Shown here: positions 46,529 to 55,979 of the stretch, one piece after another | Numbering within the stretch: position 1 is the stretch's first letter | Layout: the number at the start of each line of letters is the position of its first letter | Assembly (NCBI RefSeq): GCF_040760005.1 | Contig: NZ_CP099760.1 | Span: forward strand, 4,459,501-4,523,500 | Origin: Pseudomonas sp. stari2 | Lineage (GTDB): Bacteria; Pseudomonadota; Gammaproteobacteria; Pseudomonadales; Pseudomonadaceae | DNA: 64,000 bases | Reading direction: 5' to 3' | The notes under the pieces: generated by a model | Database searches by the model: none | What the model was told of the DNA's origin: nothing | The model's input: only the letters and a program-made list of their open reading frames with translations | Program-made: the position numbers and the translations under genes

Positions 46529-46765
46529 TTATGGCTTCGAAAAAAGGCTTGGTTCGGCTTGCACCAAAGCAAAGCGCGGGACCTGCTCGCCGTCAACTTC
46601 GACGGACTCCAGGAACATGCTCAAGGGACGTACCCAAAAGCCGTAATCGCCATACAGGGCTTGGTAAAAGACCACTTCTTCTTCAGTCTCGGAATGCCGC
46701 GCAACACTGAATACGCGGTACTGCGGACCTTTGTAATGTTGGTAGAGCCCAGGTTGTATCGGCAC
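46529..46765 (-). CDS. DUF1653 domain protein
   Basis: A 78-residue protein that is almost entirely the DUF1653 domain: PGLYQHYKGPQYRVFSVARHSETEEEVVFYQALYGDYGFWVRPLSMFLE. Function unknown. The GTG at 46765 is preferred, because GAGG lies 8 bases before it and the domain starts immediately after; a TTG at 46783 would add six residues. It lies between topA and fadA, both on the same strand. Confidence 0.85.
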   Translation of the reverse strand: MPIQPGLYQHYKGPQYRVFSVARHSETEEEVVFYQALYGDYGFWVRPLSMFLESVEVDGEQVPRFALVQAEPSLFSKP

Positions 46766-46815
46766 GCTTCGGCCCTCACTCAAATTTTTTCATAATAAAT
46801 ACAAAAATAAATCCG

Positions 46816-46846
46816 CAAAAACAAAAACCGGGGCACTTGGCCCCGG
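46816..46846 (-). terminator. Intrinsic terminator after fadA
   Basis: On the minus strand CCGGGGC-CAAGT-GCCCCGG followed by TTTTTGTTTTT, about 20 bases after the fadA stop. Confidence 0.9.
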
Positions 46847-46864
46847 CTTCCATCGACGAGACGC

Positions 46865-48055
<1,191 letters not shown>

Positions 48056-48069
48056 CTAGTTGGGGGCGC

Positions 48070-50217
48070 TTAACCGAAGAAGCTCTGGCCGTTCTTGGCC
48101 ATTTCGCGCAGCTTCGCGGTCGGGTGGTACAGCGCGCCCAAATCAGCGTACTGGTCGGCCAGGGCAACGAACTCGGCAACACCGATCGAATCGATGTAGC
48201 GCAGCGCACCGCCACGGAATGGAGGGAAACCAATACCGTAGACCAGACCCATGTCGGCTTCGGCGGCGGTTTCGACAATGCCGTCTTCCAGGCAACGCAC
48301 GGTTTCCAGGCACAGCGGGATCATCATCCAGTTGATGATGTCTTCGTCAGTGACTTCACGCTGCTCGTAGACGATCGGCTTGAGCACTTCCAGTACCGAC
48401 GGGTCGGCGACTTTCTTCTGCTTGCCTTTCTTGTCGGCCTCGTAGGCGTAGAAGCCCTTGCCGTTTTTCTGACCCAGACGCTTGGCTTCGTAAAGCACGT
48501 CGATGGCCGAACGACGGTCGTCCTTCATGCGGTCCGGGAAGCCTTCAGCCATCACGTCACGACCGTGGTGACCGGTGTCGATGCCGACCACGTCCATCAG
48601 GTATGCCGGGCCCATCGGCCAGCCGAATTTTTCCATGATCTTGTCGATACGGACGAAGTCCACACCCGCGCTGACCAGCTTGGCGAAGCCGCCGAAGTAC
48701 GGGAACAGTACGCGGTTGACCAGGAAGCCCGGGCAATCGTTGACGACGATCGGGTTCTTGCCCATTTTCTTGGCGTAGGCAACGGTGGTGGCAATCGCCA
48801 GCTCGCTGGACTTCTCGCCACGGATCACTTCCACCAGCGGCATCATGTGCACCGGGTTGAAGAAGTGCATGCCGACGAAGTTTTCCGGCCGCTTGAGCGC
48901 TTTGGCCAGCAGGCTGATGGAAATGGTCGAGGTGTTGGACGCGAGGATGGTGTCTTCTTTGACCTTCTCTTCGACTTCCGCCAGAACGGCTTGCTTGACC
49001 TTCGGATTCTCGACCACGGCTTCAACAACCAGGTCGACGTGCCCGAAATCGCCGTAGGACAGGGTCGGACGAATGCCGTTGAGCACTTCAGCCATTTTCG
49101 CGGCGGTCATGCGGCCTTTATCAACGCGACCAACCAGCAGCTTGGCGGCTTCAGCCAGACCTTGCTCGATGCCGTGCTCGTTGATGTCCTTCATCAGGAT
49201 CGGCGTACCTTTGGAAGCCGACTGATAGGCGATACCGCCACCCATGATGCCGGCGCCCAGTACGGCAGCCTGCTTCACGTCCTTGGCGATTTCGTCGTAG
49301 GCCTTGGCCTTTTTCTTCAGTTCCTGATCGTTCAGGAACAGACCGATCAAGCTCTGCGCGGCAGAGGTCTTGGCCAGTTTCACGAAACCTGCGGCTTCGA
49401 CTTCCAGCGCCTTGTCACGGCCGAAGTTCGCGGCTTTCTGGATGGTCTTGATCGCTTCGACCGGGGCCGGGTAGTTCGGGCCGGCCTGGCCAGCCACGAA
49501 ACCTTTGGCGGTTTCGAAAGCCATCATTTGTTCAATGGCGTTCAGCTTCAGCTTTTCCAGCTTCGGCTGACGCTTGGCCTTGTAGTCGAACTCGCCGGAG
49601 ATGGCGCGCTTGATCAGCTCAAGGGCAGCATCCTGCAGCTTCTCGGGAGCAACCACTGCATCGACGGCGCCGACCTTCAGCGCGTCCTCAGGACGGTTTT
49701 CCTTGCCGGCGGCAATCCACTCGATGGCGTTGTCGGCACCGATCAGGCGCGGCAGACGCACGGTACCACCGAAGCCCGGGTAGATGCCCAGTTTGACTTC
49801 CGGCAGACCGATCTTGGCCTTGGTGGACATGACGCGGTAGTCCGCTGCCAGGCACATTTCCAGACCGCCACCCAGGGCGATGCCGTTGATCGCGGCGACG
49901 GTCGGAACGTTGAGGTCTTCGAAATCGCTGAAGATCTTGTTGGCTTCGAGATTGCCAGCAACCAGCTCGGCATCCGGCAGCTTGAAGTTGTCGACAAATT
50001 CGGTGATGTCGGCGCCGACGATGAACACGTCCTTGCCACTGCTGACGATCACGCCCTTGATCGAAGCATCTGCCTTGATGGTGTCTACGACCTGACGCAG
50101 TTCGTTCAGGGTAAGACGGTTGAACTTGTTGACGGACTCACCCTTGAGGTCGAATTTCAATTCGACGATGCCACTTTCAAGAGCTTTAACCGTGATGGCT
50201 TTACCTTCGTAAATCAT
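48070..50217 (-). CDS. fadB: Multifunctional fatty-acid oxidation complex alpha subunit
   Basis: A 715-residue protein with an N-terminal enoyl-CoA hydratase/isomerase ([21 protein letters not shown], catalytic Glu region [15 protein letters not shown]), then a 3-hydroxyacyl-CoA dehydrogenase NAD domain ([18 protein letters not shown]), [16 protein letters not shown] with the catalytic His, and two C-terminal dehydrogenase domains. Exact family length. The ATG at 50217 follows GGAG; readings further upstream have no homology. First gene of fadBA. Confidence 0.96.
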   Translation of the reverse strand: MIYEGKAITVKALESGIVELKFDLKGESVNKFNRLTLNELRQVVDTIKADASIKGVIVSSGKDVFIVGADITEFVDNFKLPDAELVAGNLEANKIFSDFEDLNVPTVAAINGIALGGGLEMCLAADYRVMSTKAKIGLPEVKLGIYPGFGGTVRLPRLIGADNAIEWIAAGKENRPEDALKVGAVDAVVAPEKLQDAALELIKRAISGEFDYKAKRQPKLEKLKLNAIEQMMAFETAKGFVAGQAGPNYPAPVEAIKTIQKAANFGRDKALEVEAAGFVKLAKTSAAQSLIGLFLNDQELKKKAKAYDEIAKDVKQAAVLGAGIMGGGIAYQSASKGTPILMKDINEHGIEQGLAEAAKLLVGRVDKGRMTAAKMAEVLNGIRPTLSYGDFGHVDLVVEAVVENPKVKQAVLAEVEEKVKEDTILASNTSTISISLLAKALKRPENFVGMHFFNPVHMMPLVEVIRGEKSSELAIATTVAYAKKMGKNPIVVNDCPGFLVNRVLFPYFGGFAKLVSAGVDFVRIDKIMEKFGWPMGPAYLMDVVGIDTGHHGRDVMAEGFPDRMKDDRRSAIDVLYEAKRLGQKNGKGFYAYEADKKGKQKKVADPSVLEVLKPIVYEQREVTDEDIINWMMIPLCLETVRCLEDGIVETAAEADMGLVYGIGFPPFRGGALRYIDSIGVAEFVALADQYADLGALYHPTAKLREMAKNGQSFFG

Positions 50218-50367
50218 CAACTGATCTCCACGATATGGAAGCTGAACAGTACACGTCGGACGCAGGCGAATGGCTCGGCAGGACGCTTTTTCGTCAATGC
50301 TGACACCAATCCACCCGGCACACCCGCCAACGCGATAGTCGGGATTCTGTAGGAGCAGTCTGCAATA

Positions 50368-50394
50368 CAAACGCTCAATTCATACGCCCGTTTG
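50368..50394. promoter_or_regulatory. Inverted repeat upstream of fadB (possible PsrA-related site)
   Basis: CAAACG (50368-50373) and CGTTTG (50389-50394) form a perfect inverted pair separated by 15 bp, about 150 bases before the fadB ATG. Each arm equals a PsrA half-site, but the spacing is longer than the 2-4 bp in known boxes. Confidence 0.4.
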
Positions 50395-50549
50395 ATTTGG
50401 GTACGCCACCTTCACGGAATTTCCGACAATTGTCAATCGCCCTAAATACGGGTTGAAATGCGACTTTGCGGTCATTTCTGTAAGACGCAGCCCGTCCACA
50501 CATGCTTGCATGTCAGGGCATTCATAAGATTAATAGTTAGAAAAGTCGC

Positions 50550-50708
50550 CCTAATTCACCGCAAGCCTTGTTTAACAGGCTACGCTGGCTGGACTACGAA
50601 GGAAAACAGGCGCACTTTTGCTGACCGAATCACTCCGGTTCAACGCCAAAAAGAATTTCCGGCCTGCCTGGCCAACCCCGCCCGATGAATCATGTCGGGC
50701 TTTTTATT
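50550..50708 (+). ncRNA. Candidate small RNA between fadB and the PA3016-like gene
   Basis: A convincing intrinsic terminator GCCCGATG-AATCA-TGTCGGGC-TTTTTATT (50680-50708) on the plus strand has no plus-strand gene before it: fadB lies on the other strand and no open frame with a start and ribosome site is found. The preceding 130 bases hold further hairpins (GCCT...AGGC at 50564-50579; GGCC-TGCCT-GGCC near 50661-50673). A weak TTGCAT-N17-ATTAAT pair (about 50507-50535) could be the promoter; the 5' end given is an estimate. In the 540-base gap 50218-50757 the left part is the fadB leader. Confidence 0.45.
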
Positions 50709-50757
50709 GCTCGTCTGCCGGACGTTTCGCACCATTGCAGCGCGAAAAGTCCGAGAG

Positions 50758-51195
50758 TCATGCCAGCGCTTTCAGCGTGGCATCAATTTCCAGCAAAACC
50801 GTCGCTTCGCCCTTCTCGCCCCAATAGAGCGCGATCATCTGCTTGTCGGCTTCAACCTTGAAAACGTTGCCCGGCAATTTCTCGAAATGATTCAACAGAA
50901 GCGGATCCTCACAGGCTTCCTGCCACTGATTGACCCACACGCCCGGGGATTTCTGCCAGTACGTCCAGCACACAGGCTGCTTGCTGCGCCGTGGCCGATG
51001 GTATTGCGCACATGGGTTTGGCGGCTCCTGAGACAACCAGTGCGGCCACTCCTGAGGTGCCAACTGCATGGCCAGTCCGATGCGCCGGGCCTCGGTGCGC
51101 AAGGCTATGCGGCCACTCTGTGCACGGGACGGGCGCAGCCACGCCAGGGGGCTCAACACCACCAGCAGGATTGACACCACCAGCCAGACCGTCAT
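50758..51195 (-). CDS. Membrane-anchored hypothetical protein
   Basis: A 145-residue protein with one N-terminal membrane segment (MTVWLVVSILLVVLSPLAWL) and a soluble remainder with Trp-rich stretches (WPHWLSQEPPNPC, VCWTYWQKSPGVWVNQWQEAC). Three cysteines lie in the exported or cytoplasmic part; topology is not certain. No domain recognised. The ATG at 51195 has GGGAG 8 bases upstream. It is divergent from uspA, in the position of a PAO1 conserved hypothetical gene. Confidence 0.75.
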   Translation of the reverse strand: MTVWLVVSILLVVLSPLAWLRPSRAQSGRIALRTEARRIGLAMQLAPQEWPHWLSQEPPNPCAQYHRPRRSKQPVCWTYWQKSPGVWVNQWQEACEDPLLLNHFEKLPGNVFKVEADKQMIALYWGEKGEATVLLEIDATLKALA

Positions 51196-51313
51196 ATCTC
51201 TACTCCCGTTTTTAAATGCGCCCATTTTGAATAAGCCCATTGCGTCACTTTGGAACCAATGCGCTTGAAACCAGCCATACTTAACAATATTGATCCCTCA
51301 CGAGGAGCACCTC

Positions 51314-51751
51314 ATGCCCTACCACCATATCCTGGTCGCCGTAGATCTGACCGAAGAGTGCGACCCTGTGATCCACCGCGCCCGAGAGCTGTCGGTGAGC
51401 AATGGCGCCAAGCTGTCGCTGGTGCATATCGTCGAACCGATGGCCATGGCCTTCGGGGGTGACGTGCCGATGGATCTGTCACAACTGCAACAACAGCAGT
51501 TCGATCAGGCCAAGGAGCGCCTCGAGCGCCTGAAGCACAAATACACCGAACTGGAAGGCTCCAACTGCCACCTGACCTATGGTCAACCACGCCAGGAAAT
51601 CCACCACTTCGCCAAGGATCAGGAATGCGACCTGATCGTGGTCGGCAGCCATGGCCGACATGGTCTGGCGCTGCTATTGGGCTCGACCGCCAACGATGTC
51701 CTGCATGGCGCACCTTGCGATGTGCTGGCGGTGCACTTGGTCAAACGCTGA
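51314..51751 (+). CDS. Universal stress protein A family
   Basis: A 145-residue UspA-fold protein. YHHILVAVDLTEECDPVIHRARELS is the N-terminal strand and Asp; IVVGSHGRHGLALLLGSTANDVLHGAPCDVLAVH carries the ATP-binding G-x2-G-x9-G-S/T motif (GSHGRHG ... GSTAN), so it probably binds ATP. It is of the UspA/UspC-type length. GAGGAG 6 bases before the ATG at 51314. Single gene with a strong terminator. Confidence 0.92.
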   Translation: MPYHHILVAVDLTEECDPVIHRARELSVSNGAKLSLVHIVEPMAMAFGGDVPMDLSQLQQQQFDQAKERLERLKHKYTELEGSNCHLTYGQPRQEIHHFAKDQECDLIVVGSHGRHGLALLLGSTANDVLHGAPCDVLAVHLVKR

Positions 51752-51762
51752 TTCCACCTGTG

Positions 51763-51799
51763 AAAAGCCCGGCGTCCATCACTGGACGCCGGGCTTTTT
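51763..51799. terminator. Bidirectional intrinsic terminator
   Basis: AAAAGCCCGGCGTCCA, loop TCAC, TGGACGCCGGGCTTTTT, between converging uspA and uup. Confidence 0.93.
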
Positions 51800-51814
51800 C
51801 ATGACCGGAAGCTA

Positions 51815-53737
51815 TCAGGCGTCCAGTTCGGCCCAACGCTCTACCAAGGTGTCCAGCTCAGCCTGCAATTGCTCCAGCGAAGCAATGACTTTGGCCGTCT
51901 CGGCCGGCGGACGCTGGTAGAAACCGGCCTCTGCCATTTCAGCCTCGACAGCAGCGATCTGCTGTTCCTTTGCGTCGATGTCGCCCGGCAACGCTTCCAG
52001 CTCGCGCTGAAGCTTGTAGCTCAGTTTCTTCTTCGCAGCCGGGGCCGCAGCAACAGGTGCGGCGACCGGAGCCGGCTCGGCAGTAACCACCGCCGAATTC
52101 AGGTCAGCCTTGCCGGATTTGCTTTCAGTCACGCCCAACAGACGTGGCGAACCGCCCTGGCGGATCCAGTCCTGATAGCCGCCGACGTATTCGCGAACCT
52201 TGCCTTCACCTTCGAAGACCAGGGTGCTGGTGACCACGTTGTCGAGGAATGCCCGGTCGTGGCTGACCATCAACACTGTGCCGTTGAAGGTCAACAGCAC
52301 TTCTTCGAGCAGTTCGAGGGTTTCCACGTCGAGGTCGTTGGTCGGTTCGTCGAGCACCAGCAGGTTCGCAGGCTTGCTGAACAGTTTGGCCAGCAGCAGA
52401 CGTGCACGCTCACCACCGGACAGCGCCTTAACCGGCGTGCGGGCACGCTGCGGGCTGAACAGGAAATCGCCGAGGTAGCTCAGCACGTGGCGGCTCTGGC
52501 CATTGATATCGATGAAATCGCGACCTTCGGCGACGTTGTCGACCACGGTCTTTTCCAGATCCAGCTGATGGCGCAACTGGTCGAAATAGGCCACGTCGAT
52601 CTTGGTGCCCTCTTCCACCTTGCCGCTGGTCGGTTGTAGACCGCTGAGCATCAGTTTCAGCAGGGTCGTCTTGCCGGTACCGTTGGCGCCGAGCAGGCCG
52701 ATACGATCGCCGCGCTGCAGCACCATGGAGAAATCGCGGATCAGGAACGGACCGCCCGGGTGCGCGAAACTCACGTTATCCAGCACCATTACCTGCTTGC
52801 CGGACTTCTCCGCTGTTTCCAGCTGGATGTTGGCCTTGCCGGTGCGCTCACGACGTTCGCTGCGCTCGACACGCAGGGCCTTCAAAGCACGCACGCGGCC
52901 TTCGTTACGGGTACGACGGGCCTTGATGCCCTGACGAATCCACACTTCTTCCTGAGCCAGACGCTTGTCGAACAGAGCGTTGGCGGTTTCTTCAGCGGCC
53001 AGCTCGGCTTCTTTGTGGACCAGGAAACTGGCGTAGTCGCCGTTCCAGTCGATCAGACCACCGCGATCCAGTTCGAGGATGCGGGTGGCGAGATTCTGCA
53101 GGAAGGAACGGTCGTGCGTGATGAACAGCACGGCGCCCTGGAAATCCTTCAGTGCTTCTTCGAGCCAGGCAATCGCACCGATGTCCAGATGGTTGGTCGG
53201 TTCGTCGAGCAGCAGCAGATCCGGCTCGGACACCAGCGCCTGCGCCAGCAACACACGACGACGCCAGCCGCCGGACAACTCGGCGAGGGTCTTGTCGGCC
53301 GGCAATTGCAGGCGGCTCAGGGTGCTGTCGACCAGGGTCTGCAAGCGCCAGCCATCACGAGCTTCAAGGTCGTGCTGAACGTGCATCAACTTGTCCAGAT
53401 CGGCATCGGTGACGATGTTCTGGCTCAAGTGATGATACTCGGCGAGCAAGGCGCCAACGCCGTCGAGGCCTTCAGCCACCACGTCGAACACTGTCCGCTC
53501 GTCGGCCACCGGCAATTCCTGCGGCAATTCACCGATTTTCAGACCGGGGGCACGCCACACGGCGCCGTCGTCAGGCTTCTGGTCGCCCTTGACCAGTTTC
53601 ATCATGCTGGACTTGCCAGTGCCGTTGCGGCCGATGATGCACACCCGCTCACCACGGGCGATCTGCCAGGACACCTTGTCCAACAACGGCATCGCGCCGA
53701 ATGCAAGGGACACATCGCTGAATTTGAGCAGGGTCAT
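51815..53737 (-). CDS. uup: ABC-F family ATPase (Uup-like)
   Basis: A 640-residue cytoplasmic protein with two ABC domains and no membrane part. First Walker A GRNGTGKSSMM, signature LSGGWRRRVLLAQAL, Walker B LLLLDEPTNHLD; a linker rich in Arg (RRTRNEGRVRALKALRVERSERR); second Walker A GANGTGKTTLL, LSGGERARLLLAKLF, LVLDEPTNDLD. The C-terminal Pro/Ala linker and coiled coil (KLSYKLQRELEALPGDIDAKEQQIAAVEAEM) are typical of Uup, which acts on ribosomes or branched DNA. ATG at 53737 chosen from MTLLKFSDVSLAFG. Confidence 0.9.
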   Translation of the reverse strand: MTLLKFSDVSLAFGAMPLLDKVSWQIARGERVCIIGRNGTGKSSMMKLVKGDQKPDDGAVWRAPGLKIGELPQELPVADERTVFDVVAEGLDGVGALLAEYHHLSQNIVTDADLDKLMHVQHDLEARDGWRLQTLVDSTLSRLQLPADKTLAELSGGWRRRVLLAQALVSEPDLLLLDEPTNHLDIGAIAWLEEALKDFQGAVLFITHDRSFLQNLATRILELDRGGLIDWNGDYASFLVHKEAELAAEETANALFDKRLAQEEVWIRQGIKARRTRNEGRVRALKALRVERSERRERTGKANIQLETAEKSGKQVMVLDNVSFAHPGGPFLIRDFSMVLQRGDRIGLLGANGTGKTTLLKLMLSGLQPTSGKVEEGTKIDVAYFDQLRHQLDLEKTVVDNVAEGRDFIDINGQSRHVLSYLGDFLFSPQRARTPVKALSGGERARLLLAKLFSKPANLLVLDEPTNDLDVETLELLEEVLLTFNGTVLMVSHDRAFLDNVVTSTLVFEGEGKVREYVGGYQDWIRQGGSPRLLGVTESKSGKADLNSAVVTAEPAPVAAPVAAAPAAKKKLSYKLQRELEALPGDIDAKEQQIAAVEAEMAEAGFYQRPPAETAKVIASLEQLQAELDTLVERWAELDA

Positions 53738-53820
53738 GAGCTTCTCCAAAAACCGGGCGCGCATTCTACCTGAATCGGGACCCGAGCAGGCCGGCAATTT
53801 CACCGCTGACGCACTCTGCA

Positions 53821-53832
53821 CAACAATTGTTG
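53821..53832. repeat. Palindrome in the uup-slt intergenic region
   Basis: CAACAATTGTTG, a perfect 12-base palindrome in the 213 bases between the divergent uup and slt genes. It may be an operator; no known consensus is matched. Confidence 0.3.
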
Positions 53833-53950
53833 CGAACTTGTGCCGCAAGGCCCGCAAAGCTTTCGCCGGCTGCTGGCAAAAGGCTAAGCTACAGACAATT
53901 CAGTGCCGCCACTGTCGGCACTTGTCATGATTTCTCTGCCCGGATGTCTC

Positions 53951-55879
53951 ATGCGCAGTCGCCTTTTCAGTGTTTTGTCCTGTTTGCTACTCACCGCCGC
54001 TGCTGCCCAATCCGCCCAGGCGGTGGATCTGTCCACCCAGCGCCAGTATTACGATGAGGCCAAACGTGCCCTGGCCAAGGGTGACACCGGCCCGTATTTT
54101 CGCTACAGCCAGGCCCTCGCCGATTATCCGCTGGAGCCGTATCTGGCCTACGACGAGTTGACCGCCCGCCTGAAGACTGCCAGCAACGCGGAAATCGAGA
54201 AATTCCTCGCCGAACACGGTGACCTGCCCCAGGCCAACTGGATGAAGCTGCGCTGGTTGCGTTGGCTGGCCGACCGTGGCGAATGGGCGACCTTCGTCAA
54301 GTATTACGACCCGAAACTCAACTTCACCGAACTGGACTGCCTGAATGCCCAGTACCAGATCAGCAGCGGCCACAAGGCCGAGGGTTACGCCAATGCCGAC
54401 AAACTGTGGCTGACCGGCAAATCCCAACCGGCGGCGTGTGATGCGCTGTTCGGGATCTGGGCCGCCGACGGCCAGTTGACCGAGCAAAAACGCTGGGAGC
54501 GCACCAAGCTCGCCGCTCAGACACGCAACTATCCGCTGGCCAACAGTCTGGTCAACGGCCTGACCACCTTGGCCCCGCGCGGGCGTCTGCTGGTGGACGT
54601 GGCGCAGAAACCTGAACTGCTCAACCAGCCGTCGCGCTTCACCCCGGCCGACGAGCCAATGTCGGATATTGTCAGCCTCGGCCTGCGCCGTCTTGCCCGT
54701 CAGGATCCGGACAAGGCCATGGAGTTGCTCGACGGGTACGCCAGCAGCATGCATTTCTCCCGCGATGAAAAAGTCGCGATCGCCCGGGAAATCGGCCTGA
54801 CCCTCGCCCGTCGCTTCGACAGCCGCGCGCTGGACGTGATGACCAAATATGACCCGGAACTGCGCGACAACACTGTGTCCGAATGGCGTCTGCGCCTGCT
54901 GCTGCGTCTGGCGCGCTGGGACGATGCCTATCAGTTGACCCGCCGCCTGCCGCAGGATCTGGCCACCACCAATCGCTGGCGTTACTGGCAGGCCCGCAGC
55001 CTGGAACTGGCACAACCGCAGAACCCTGAAGCACAGACGTTGTACAAGAGCCTCGCACGGGAGCGGGATTTCTACGGTTTCCTGGCTGCCGATCGTTCAC
55101 AGCTGCCCTATTCGCTGGTCAACAAACCGCTGGTACTCAGCCAGGCCACCATCAACAAGGTGCGCAACACCCCCGGCGTTCGCCGCGCGCTGGAATTCCA
55201 CGCCCGCGGGCAGATCGTCGATGGCCGCCGCGAGTGGTACCACGTCAGCCGTCACTTCAACCGCGACGAGATGGTCGCCCAGGCCAAACTGGCTTACGAC
55301 CTGAAATGGTATTTCCCGGCAATCCGCACCATCAGCCAGGCGCAATACTGGGACGACCTGGACATCCGCTTCCCAATGGCCCACCGCGACACCCTCGTGC
55401 GTGAAGCCAAGGTCCGCGGCCTCCATTCGAGCTGGGTATTCGCCATCACCCGTCAGGAAAGTGCCTTCATGGACGACGCCCGCTCCGGCGTCGGCGCCAG
55501 CGGCCTTATGCAACTGATGCCCGGCACCGCCAAGGAAACAGCGCGCAAGTTCAGCATCCCTCTGGCCTCGCCGCAGCAGGTGCTCGATCCGGACAAGAAC
55601 ATCCAGCTCGGCGCCGCCTACCTGAGCCAGGTGCACAGCCAGTTCAACGGCAACCGCGTACTCGCCTCCGCCGCCTACAACGCCGGCCCCGGCCGCGTGC
55701 GCCAGTGGCTGCGCGGCGCCGATCACCTGAGCTTCGACGTGTGGGTTGAAAGCATTCCGTTCGACGAAACCCGTCAGTACGTGCAGAACGTGCTGTCCTA
55801 CTCGGTGATCTACGGCCAGAAACTCAACTCGCCGCAACCGCTGGTGGACTGGCATGAGCGGTACTTTGACGATCAGTGA
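53951..55879 (+). CDS. slt: Soluble lytic murein transglycosylase
   Basis: A 642-residue periplasmic enzyme that cleaves peptidoglycan to 1,6-anhydro-muropeptides. Signal peptide (MRSRLFSVLSCLLLTAAAAQSAQA, residues 1-24), a long helical superhelix domain (30-470), then the lysozyme-like SLT domain: FAITRQESAF has the catalytic Glu503, ARSGVGASGLMQLMPGTAKETA follows, and AAYNAGPGRVRQWL is the last motif. Length is that of Slt70. Its products are substrates for the NagZ recycling enzyme encoded in the same window. Confidence 0.95.
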   Translation: MRSRLFSVLSCLLLTAAAAQSAQAVDLSTQRQYYDEAKRALAKGDTGPYFRYSQALADYPLEPYLAYDELTARLKTASNAEIEKFLAEHGDLPQANWMKLRWLRWLADRGEWATFVKYYDPKLNFTELDCLNAQYQISSGHKAEGYANADKLWLTGKSQPAACDALFGIWAADGQLTEQKRWERTKLAAQTRNYPLANSLVNGLTTLAPRGRLLVDVAQKPELLNQPSRFTPADEPMSDIVSLGLRRLARQDPDKAMELLDGYASSMHFSRDEKVAIAREIGLTLARRFDSRALDVMTKYDPELRDNTVSEWRLRLLLRLARWDDAYQLTRRLPQDLATTNRWRYWQARSLELAQPQNPEAQTLYKSLARERDFYGFLAADRSQLPYSLVNKPLVLSQATINKVRNTPGVRRALEFHARGQIVDGRREWYHVSRHFNRDEMVAQAKLAYDLKWYFPAIRTISQAQYWDDLDIRFPMAHRDTLVREAKVRGLHSSWVFAITRQESAFMDDARSGVGASGLMQLMPGTAKETARKFSIPLASPQQVLDPDKNIQLGAAYLSQVHSQFNGNRVLASAAYNAGPGRVRQWLRGADHLSFDVWVESIPFDETRQYVQNVLSYSVIYGQKLNSPQPLVDWHERYFDDQ

Positions 55880-55901
55880 TCGTACAAGGATCGACGTAAA
55901 C

Positions 55902-55937
55902 AAAAATGCCCGCATCGAAAGATGCGGGCATTTTTTT
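55902..55937 (+). terminator. Intrinsic terminator after slt
   Basis: AAAAATGCCCGCATC, loop GAAA, GATGCGGGCATTTTTTT; A and T runs on both sides may also serve the converging exporter gene. Confidence 0.93.
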
Positions 55938-55950
55938 GGCGTTCTACTAG

Positions 55951-55979
55951 GTCAGTTACTTAGTCGGTTACTTGGTCGG
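55951..55979. repeat. Short tandem repeat across the ABC exporter stop
   Basis: GTCAGTTACTTA (55951-55962), GTCGGTTACTTG (55963-55974), then GTCGG: two and a half copies of a 12-base unit. On the coding strand the exporter's stop codon lies at the junction of the two full copies. Confidence 0.6.

Noticed and set aside
48124-50352. 742-residue plus-strand frame opposite fadB
   Set aside because: Antisense shadow of a fully recognised FadB.
50458-50688. 76-residue plus-strand frame between fadB and the hypothetical gene
   Set aside because: No convincing ribosome site, biased composition and no similarity; the region is better read as leader and candidate sRNA.
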